The translations under genes were made by a program, and so were the position numbers. A stretch of 64,000 bases of DNA from Halichondria panicea. Taxonomy: Eukaryota > Porifera > Demospongiae > Suberitida > Halichondriidae. Each line of letters begins with the position of its first letter. The stretch's first letter is position 1. The notes beneath the pieces are model-generated. The model worked only from the letters and a program-made list of their open reading frames with translations, was not told where the DNA came from and did no database searches. The DNA is taken from the NCBI RefSeq assembly GCF_963675165.1, contig NC_087393.1, forward strand, positions 5,196,202 through 5,260,201, given 5' to 3'. Positions 56,751 through 64,000 of this stretch are shown here, piece after piece.

Positions 56751-56971
56751 GTATATAAGTATATAGATCAGCCATCCTTATATAATGGTGTGTATTAGAC
56801 ACTAGACACAATCAACACTTGCACACATCCAGTACATGCATAGGAAGCTGCTAGTAGAACCCTCACTGCGTTCGGGATTCTACAGAACGCCCTTTGGGCT
56901 TCTAAATCACGTAGAAACTTCCTAAACAGTGTCTAACTATTATATAGATGTCCATGAAAGTGGTTGAATTA

Positions 56972-57197
56972 CCGTATAGCAGGATTTTTTTCAAGGGCAG
57001 AGCTGCCAGAGCATGCATGCAGTTAACACGAAGATTAAAACTGGAAGAAACTCTCATGCACTGCATGGTATTTTATACGTTTGCACATTGCTGGTGGGTG
57101 TAGTATCCAGGCATTGAAGCGTGATTACAACTGATTAAATTTATTTTGAGGGCTCTCAATCAAAAATTTGCACCCATGACAATTTCCCGCTATACGG
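56972..57197. mobile_element. MITE of the CCGTATAGC family, copy 2
   Basis: Left end CCGTATAGCAGGATTTTT, right end CCCGCTATACGG, flanked by TA. About 226 bp, diverged from the copy at 55179. Confidence 0.7.
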
Positions 57198-57373
57198 TAT
57201 ACCAAATATGCAAGGTTCCATGAAATGAATCCAATTTCAGTCAAACATCGCATGTTCATAATTACAATAACGCAAATCATACACAACCATATAATACTAT
57301 AAAGTCACTAAATAGATATACATATTTATTATGCATGCACTAATTGCACAGTCATTAAATAATGTTCTCTTTG

Positions 57374-58183
57374 CTATTCCAAAGCACCAACAGCATCGTT
57401 GAGGATATTTTCTGCAGTAAGCTTGTTAATTTCATTACTTAGCTTGGATATTTTCTTCGCTTTTAAATTAGCAGCTATACTACTATTAAGAATGGCTATC
57501 AATTTTCGTTTAGCATTCTGTTCCATTTCAGCTTCTTCTTGCACGGCAGCAGACTCTCTGTTAAGTTCTTCATCCCACAAACCAGCACTACCTAGAAACT
57601 TGAGAACGCTTGGAGCATACTTCCCAACAGTGCCTCCAATATCACTCAACAATCCTTCCATTTCAGCTTCTTCTTGTACGGCAGCAGACTCTCTCTCGAG
57701 TTCTTCATCCCACAAACCCGCACCACCTAGAAACTTGAGAACAGTTGGACCATACTTCCCAACAGCGCCTCCAATATCACTCAACAATCCTTCCATTTCA
57801 GCTTCTTCTTGCACGGCAGCAGACTCTCTGTCGAGTTCTTCATCCCACAAACCCGCACCACCTAGAAACTTGAGAACAGTTGGACCATACTTCCCAACAG
57901 CGCCTCCAATATCACTCAGCAATCCTTCCATTTCAGCTTCTTCTTGCACGGCAGCAGACTCTCTGTTAAGTTCTTCATCCCACAAACCCGCACTACCTAG
58001 AAACTTGAGAACAGTTGGAGCATGCTTCCCAACAGCGCCTGCAACATCACTCAACCATCCTTCCATTTTAGCATTGTCTTGCATGGCGGCGAGGAGAGCT
58101 TGAGCTTTGGCTTGTCGGGAGAGGGGGACTGCAATGGCAGAGGTTGCCATGGCGAGCACAGTCACAATGATGAGAGCCTTCAT
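57374..58183 (-). CDS. P6: multi-copy secreted peptide precursor (four repeats)
   Basis: 269 aa, intronless. Family signal peptide and propiece (SRQAKAQALLAAMQDNA). Four 45-residue units: a Gly/Lys amphipathic segment (LLSDIGGAVGKYGPTVLKFL, GGAGLW) followed by an acidic linker (DEELDRESAAVQEEAEME). Unit 1 has WLSDVAGAVGKHAPTVLKFL, unit 4 GTVGKYAPSVLKFLGSAGLW, so the middle two are nearly identical. The C-terminus is a distinct Lys/Leu/Asn helix (AKRKLIAILNSSIAANLKAK). The constant linker and variable peptide fit a precursor cut into several mature peptides. Antimicrobial activity is a prediction only. Confidence 0.8.
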   Translation of the reverse strand: MKALIIVTVLAMATSAIAVPLSRQAKAQALLAAMQDNAKMEGWLSDVAGAVGKHAPTVLKFLGSAGLWDEELNRESAAVQEEAEMEGLLSDIGGAVGKYGPTVLKFLGGAGLWDEELDRESAAVQEEAEMEGLLSDIGGAVGKYGPTVLKFLGGAGLWDEELERESAAVQEEAEMEGLLSDIGGTVGKYAPSVLKFLGSAGLWDEELNRESAAVQEEAEMEQNAKRKLIAILNSSIAANLKAKKISKLSNEINKLTAENILNDAVGALE

Positions 58184-58273
58184 GTCTTCTTATAGCGTCG
58201 GAGAGTTTGGAGCTTCTTGAAGAGGCAGTTGATCGATCTTCAGTGAGTATGATTACTAGACTTTCTGCAACTG

Positions 58274-58281
58274 CTTTTATA
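58274..58281 (-). promoter_or_regulatory. TATA box of P6
   Basis: TATAAAAG in the conserved family context, about 90 bp before the ATG. Confidence 0.7.
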
Positions 58282-58510
58282 CACGGCCATAAATAAAATG
58301 GAATTTCCCTGTGTGGGAAATCTGAAGACACCTAATAATATCAACAACCCTTGTGGCTGCTGAGGAACAATTAAGGAAAGAAGTTCACGTGTGCTGCACC
58401 TCTCCCACACGATAACAATTATTAACACTTAAAAATGCAAAAACGTAATTTGTTTTATCTTCTAAAGGCCTGTATATACAAGTGCATGAGTTGGTTAGGA
58501 AGGTTGTTCC

Positions 58511-59568
58511 CAGCCATGCACATCTATAAGCCACCATCACAAGGAAACACACTCCCTCATAAGAGAGGCATGCACATCTATAAGCCACCATCACAAGGAA
58601 ACACACTCCCTCATAAGAGAGGCATGCACATCTATAAGCCACCATCACAAGGAAACACACTCTCCCTCATAAGAGAGCCATGCACATCTATAAGCCACCA
58701 TCACAAGGAAACACACTCCCTCATAAGAGAGCCATGCATCATCTATAAGCCACCATCACAAGGAAACACACTCCCTCATAAGAGAGCCATGAACATCTAT
58801 AAGCCACCATCACAAGGAAACACACTCCCTCTAAGAGAGCCATGCACGTCTATAAGCCACCATCACAAGGAAACACACTCCCTCATAAGAGAGGCATGCA
58901 CATCTATAAGCCACCATCACAAGGAAACACACTCCCTCATAAGAGAGCCATGCACATCTATAAGCCACCATCACAAGGAAACACACTCCCTCATAAGAGA
59001 GGCATGCACATCTATAAGCCACCATCACAAGGAAACACACTCCCTCATAAGAGAGGCATGCACATCTATAAGCCACCATCACAAGGAAACACACTCCCTC
59101 ATAAGAGAGGCATGCACATCTATAAGCCACCATCACAAGGAAACACACTCCCTCATAAGAGAGCCATGCACATCTATAAGCCACCATCACAAGGAAACAC
59201 ACTCCCTCATAAGAGAGCCATGCACGTCTATATATAAGCCACCATCACAAGGAAACACACTCCCTCATAAGAGAGCCATGTACATCTATATATAAGCCAC
59301 CATCACAAGGAAACACACTCCCTCATAAGAGAGCCATGCACATCTATAAGCCACCATCACAAGGAAAAACACTCCCTCATAAGAGAGCCATGCACATCTA
59401 TAAGCCACCATCACAAGGAAACACACTCCCTCATAAGAGAGCCATGCACGTCTATATATAAGCCACCATCACAAGGAAACACACTCCCTCATAAGAGAGC
59501 CATGTACATCTATATATAAGCCACCATCACAAGGAAACACACTCCCTCATAAGAGAGCCATGCACATG
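58511..59568. repeat. 54-bp minisatellite, about 19-20 copies, upstream of P6
   Basis: Unit as at 46238. A few copies carry TATATA insertions (59228, 59287, 59452, 59510), and the block 59220-59330 reappears as 59448-59555, showing a higher-order duplication. Plus-strand open frames here are repeat artefacts. Confidence 0.95.
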
Positions 59569-59582
59569 CAACTCTATATTTA

Positions 59583-60235
59583 TACAGCGATTTACATATT
59601 TATCCAGGGATGCAACTCTATACATCCAGCGATGGTAGGTCATTCATCAAGTGATGAATAAAAGCTTAGGGTCAAAGGTAATTACTTTATCCCGTGGTCT
59701 TTAATCAAAATACGCATGCACATACATGGGCAGTAATTGGTTCTCATCCGGTACCAGTTAACAGCAGGGAGCAGGCAAAAGGATTGCTCCCTATACATGC
59801 ATGGTGGGGGCACTTGGTGGGGGCACTGTGACAGTGGCGGCTGGTTCCGCTTGGCCTGACGCCCACGTTTTGCAAAAATCTTACACATATCTTACATACA
59901 TATCTTATATCTTACTTACGGTGTCCTACACACCTAAAGAATGACTATAGGGTGGACATGCCATGCAATGCAAACGTGTTAGGGCAGGGCTTTCAGAACC
60001 TGCTTGCTCCTAAACCCCAAACCATTGTTAAATCCTCCTCTTCTGTAGGGGAACATAATTATTATTTCAGTCACGAATTTCTCTCTGTCTATACATATGC
60101 ATGTACTCTGCTGCGGGATAAAGTAACCTTTGAACCCTAAACTCGTATTCATCGCTGGATGAATGACCTATCATCGCTGGATGTAAAGAGTTGCATCCCT
60201 AGAAATATGTACATCGCTGCATGTGGATAAATATT
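59583..60235. mobile_element. Fold-back element with ~100-bp inverted ends
   Basis: Left arm 59583-59697 (GGGATGCAACTCTATACATC, CAGCGATGGTAGGTCATTCA, ACTTTATCCCG) is inverted at 60113-60215 (CGGGATAAAGTAACC, TGAATGACCTATCATCGCTG, GAGTTGCATCCCT). The centre 59700-60110 has no recognised gene. Confidence 0.82.
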
Positions 60236-60961
60236 GAGTTACTTTGCTTGATCATTTTAATGCATCGCTTGATAAATGAAAGCACCGCAGGTGCTGATGC
60301 CTCGGTGGAGATGCCAAAGCTACATAACATAACATAAAGCTACTAATAGCAGTCCAATCATGCATGCAAACTCAAAGAGTGGGTAATGATCGACCATGAT
60401 TGTTGTTAAAAACGATCGATGCCAAAAGTTCAAGCCTAAAATTACTGGCTGCCGTCTGCAGAGCCTTGCATGCAGCTCTCTTCTCACTCTTGCAGCTACC
60501 AATAGCTATAGCGTTCTAGTGCAGAGCTAACTATACTAAGTAGAGTAGCAACATTCAGTAAACAAGTTTGGCTACGTGCTCTTCTGCATGAAAAGGCTGC
60601 AATGGCATTCGAAGTAAGCAAAACTAGGCATAACTCAAGAACGAAGTATTATTTTGCAAATCCACAAATTAAAATCCAAGTAAATATGACTATAGAAGCC
60701 TATCTCTTACTCGCACTTGATTCATCCTTGAGCAACTGTAGCAGTCTATACATGCACAGACACACACACACACAAACACACTACCGTATATCTCGCTTGC
60801 GCATGCGCACCGAGGCATAAATACCGCCTGCAGTTGGAACTGATCAACAATTTTGAAACAAACAGCTAACCATAGCATGCTGCATGCTGCAGAAAGGCTG
60901 CTATATATATATATATATGTATAATTATATTCAGCAAAATTTAAACACGCCGGCAAAAACC
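60236..60961. other. Intergenic, no gene seen
   Basis: AT-rich. Ends with CTGCAGAAAGGCTGCTATAT (60890), the sequence that flanks the composite transposon at 49230. Confidence 0.4.
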
Positions 60962-61510
60962 TTTCTACGGTCATTCCGCGAAAGTTTATACCCACATACG
61001 GTATACACATGCACAGATGGTACCACCCCACCCCCACCCACACCCACACCACAAAGCCAAAATGAACCGTAAAATTCTTAGAAATGTTTCGTATTAACAA
61101 TATACATATACACCATATATGATTATTTGTCCAGTTCATGTAAACAAATAATCATACCATAATTATTACACTTATGCGAGTGAAAAACCGAGCCAAATCA
61201 GCAGAAAAATTGAATCTTTGCGATCTAACTATATATATTGTGTCCTGGCCCAAGGATCATGTGTAATTACTAGTACTATATTTTTTGCAATTGATCAACC
61301 TTGGCAACGTTCGCATATGCACATACTCGCTACACATTCTCTAGTAATAATTATGGTACTATATAGACACATTGTATTCAGTTGATCCCTCTGCATTAGC
61401 TATAGGCAGTCCTTGCATCACAGCTTCAGGATTCAGGATAAGAATGAGAAGAGATGGAGCAACTTCAGCAGCTTGTCACCTCTAGTTTAGTTCTCTCTAT
61501 ACACGGTAAC
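60962..61510. repeat. Dispersed segmental repeat, copy 3
   Basis: Same order of blocks as 46440-46930 and 52740-53165: ATTCCGCGAAAGTTTATACC, GATGGTACCACCCCACC, CATTGTATTCAGTTGATCCC, CAGCAGCTTGTCACCTCTAG. It marks a seventh duplication unit without a P gene next to it. Confidence 0.7.
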
Positions 61511-62543
61511 CCGGCACAACACACAATGCTTAACCGCTGTTATTCAGCAAAGATTAGTTAGCAATTTCACGGTGAACGGCCAATTAATTACATACATTGC
61601 TATCGCTATAACCAAGAGTGCATAACATTATCTAAGCTATTGTTAGACACTAAAAGTCTAAGATCTACATGGGAAGTACATGGGAAAAGTGCCTCAGAGC
61701 AGGTATACTATGGGACTTAGTATACCAGTCCTGCAACTTACTTAGTATTATACCTATATAGTATTCCGTTGTCAAGTAATTGTATTGTATAGTCAAGCCT
61801 CGAGGGCAAGGTTTACGCATGCACACTAGATCTAAATGAGTTTTGTCGGTGTCCATGCGATTTAGAAGCCCTCAACCACTTGTATATATAGTACCCTCGC
61901 TATACGCTCGGGATACTAAATCAGTGCTTTTGGGCTTCTATATAAACTCCAAAACAATTTACCGCTAAGCAACTTGCTAATTGCTGAATTCTGCAGCCTT
62001 TCTATTTTGTAACCGTCCTGGCTGATACTTAATTTGTATCCCAAGGATACACTTAGTTGAACTGAAGGTCACTGAGCCAATTAGTCTTTTATTAGATATG
62101 ATGATCAGAATAATTATGAATATTCAGAGTTTTCAATTCGGTTAATATAGTAATCCAATCAGTATACTGTATATTCTGAGAGATGTAGTATATACCATAC
62201 TGAAAACGTTGTATGCTATCCTATACAGAACATCTGCGCATCAGTGCATGCATGAACATCTTCAAAACTCCAAAGTTGGTAATTCATCCCGAGTATATTG
62301 GTCTCCGTACTTATAGTATATCAATGTCCTGCCAATTATCAACCCATCTAAGTTACAGAATGTGATGATTAGTATTAGTACAAACATTTAAGTAATGGTA
62401 ATAAATTAATTCCTGTTTACTATATAGCTATATAGACCACTAGAATCGATCACTATATAGAACATTATGCGCCATATATTCTAATTATCTACAGTATTAA
62501 TTGTTATTCTCATTCTCTATTATAATTATATAATTCAGAGAGT
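61511..62543. other. Intergenic, no gene seen
   Basis: Contains a short palindromic stretch (TAGAAGCCC at 61864 and GGGCTTCTA at 61929) similar to one at about 56855-56935. No coding segment found. It includes the 3' UTR of the lipase. Confidence 0.4.
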
Positions 62544-63993
62544 TTAGCTCCAAATTTTATCCTTTGGCCCACCGACTTTACGTTTCGAAGGCGCCCCAAC
62601 TATTGCACCAATGTCTTCAAGAACTTTGCTGTTAGACACAATCTTGGAATGATTTACTTTGCTGAAGGTCTTGTACTGGAAAGAATATTTGGAAGGCATA
62701 CTTGACCACCTGTGACATACCCTAGAGCTAATAGTGTTTACTGATCCGTCCCCGTCACCGTTCTTAACAACTGGTCGCAAGCCAATAGCATTGCTAGGTG
62801 TCAGATCTTTTGAATAGGTGAATTTTTCCGGGGTAGGTACACCAACTCCATAGAAACAGTACGTTGGTACATTGGGAGCGGGGTAGTCTGATACTAGACT
62901 TTGCACGCCTTGAAAAGCCCGATAAACATTTGGAGCATTGAGGTCCCGAAACAGCTGTTCATAATCGTTAGCTGAGTACGTTTTGGACGGTGTTGATATG
63001 AGAGCAACGTTGCCAAACACTGAGGGCTTCGGAAACAGCCAAGGAATACTCTCGAATGTACGACCAATCGGAACAATAAAGTCGCTGATCAAACCGTACG
63101 CAAATAACAGCAAGTCAGGAATACCATGGTAACCAGATACGACACTTTGAACAGTCGCTGCACCACCAGACCAAGCAGCTGATAGTGTAACGTACGCATG
63201 GATGTACTTGTCCTTCCATGCTTGGTTAATCCCACTGAAGCCGGTCAGAAAGTGCAGGGAAACGAGACCACCCATACTGTGTACGACCAGGGTCACCTTA
63301 GTATTGCCGTTGGTTTTGTACATGTCTTCAATCATCGACTTGAGACGATGGAAGTATCCTCTCTTCTCAAGCTCATCTGTTACGATATTGAATAACGAGG
63401 TTACCTCAACACTTATAATAGTATAGCTATAGCTGGAGGTTTCTTATAAGCTTTACACCAAATTACCCTCTCACTGAAAGCAATACTATATAATTCTTTT
63501 CTTTGGTGTCTTACCTGCAGCCAATCTCCAGTCATAAGGAGCCCCTCGAATAGTCTCTCCTCTTTTGTAGCCTCGATCGACAAAGTATTTCACCGTGTCG
63601 TGAAAATATGGGAGTATATTTTTCATAATTCCAGGGTCGAGATATTCGACACTCGATGTCCCGCCAAATCCAGGAACACGGATCTCCACTTTAGTATTGT
63701 TGTGGTAGGAGTTGGTATTTGCGTTGTATCTCAATCTGTTAAATAGATGTGATAAAACTTATCTAGTGATGTCACTGAGACTAACAATAACAAAATTTAA
63801 TGCTAACACTTGAAGTGTTACATAGCTAAAATAATAAGCTGCATTGCCATTACTTACGGCAGCTCTCTCTTTGCACAAATATTGTAGAGGGAGAGTCGTA
63901 ATGGAGATATCCATAGCTTCTTGTATTCGAGACGAGTCGAACACAAGGAGGTCTGATCCTTAACTTGGAGTTGGGAACCCATCACACCCGGAA
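62544..63993 (-). CDS. LCAT / group XV phospholipase A2-like lipase, 3' exons (5' partial)
   Basis: Exons 63993-63858, 63735-63515 and 63376-62544 join in phase; upstream exons are outside the window. Family blocks in order: VPGVMGSQLQV, WISPLRLSLYNICAKRELP, IRVPGFGGTSSVEYLD, GAPYDWRLAAG, then the nucleophile elbow LVVHSMGGLVSLHFL, and GDGDGSVNTIS with the likely catalytic Asp and FSKVNHSKIVSN with the His. This is the alpha/beta-hydrolase triad of LCAT and PLA2G15, lipid acyltransferases/phospholipases of lysosome or plasma. Glycosylation sequons (NNT) are present. The C-terminus is basic (PSKRKVGGPKDK). The 5' end with the signal peptide is missing, so the location cannot be checked. Confidence 0.88.
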
Positions 63994-64000
63994 CTAAACA

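Noticed and set aside
58435-59295. 286-aa plus-strand open frame over the 54-bp repeats
   Set aside because: 54 is divisible by three, so open frames arise automatically in several frames on both strands; similar false frames occur at all four arrays.
46238-59568. Regularly spaced repeats suggesting a CRISPR array
   Set aside because: The units abut without unique spacers, the genome is clearly eukaryotic with introns, and no cas genes exist.
1-64000. tRNA, rRNA or snRNA genes
   Set aside because: None was recognised by eye; a covariance-model scan would be needed to exclude them.

Overview
The window looks like nuclear DNA of an early-branching metazoan, most likely a demosponge. It is AT-rich, genes are tightly packed, and most introns are short (about 45-200 bp) GT-AG introns. 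Several conserved animal genes could be rebuilt exon by exon with phase continuity: ALYREF, MRPL12, TNRC6/GW182, CHTF18 and an LCAT/PLA2G15-like lipase. The sponge assignment is inference; gene identities come from remembered family motifs, not from a database search.

Layout. 1-22.7 kb is ordinary gene-dense sequence: ALYREF 3' end, a small secreted Cys protein head-to-head with MRPL12, a 1127-aa GW182/TNRC6 gene (minus), a gene joining a PHAF1/UPF0183-like domain to a katanin-p80 con80-like domain (plus), an EGF-type single-pass membrane protein (minus), an F-box + RasGEF-like gene (plus) and a carbohydrate sulfotransferase (plus).

23.0-38.1 kb is an accessory cluster, all on the plus strand. 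Seven tandem loci (R1-R7) share one ectodomain of about 160 residues, a membrane segment and a tyrosine-motif tail. Three smaller membrane proteins (R8-R10) lack the ectodomain but carry tyrosine motifs (YTYID, YEEI, YxxL/I). R2, R4 and R5 are damaged. R3 and R6 have essentially identical ectodomains joined to unrelated tails, and R5 is a chimera of the two tail types. This resembles a fast-evolving paired-receptor (recognition) cluster.

38.2-41.1 kb is the C-terminal half of CHTF18 (minus) with no AAA+ exons upstream.

42-58.2 kb holds a second accessory family on the minus strand: six copies (P1-P6, two of them broken) of an intronless secreted precursor. Each has a near-identical signal peptide and TATA box; the best ones repeat a Gly/Lys-rich amphipathic segment separated by acidic linkers, as in multi-copy antimicrobial or venom-type peptide precursors. 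Each copy lies downstream of a 54-bp minisatellite whose copy number runs from one degenerate unit (P1, P2) to about 20 (P6). The DNA between copies is rich in MITEs, fold-back elements and segmental duplications. 59.6-62.5 kb is repeat-rich and apparently geneless, and the window ends in the 3' exons of an LCAT/PLA2G15-like lipase (minus).
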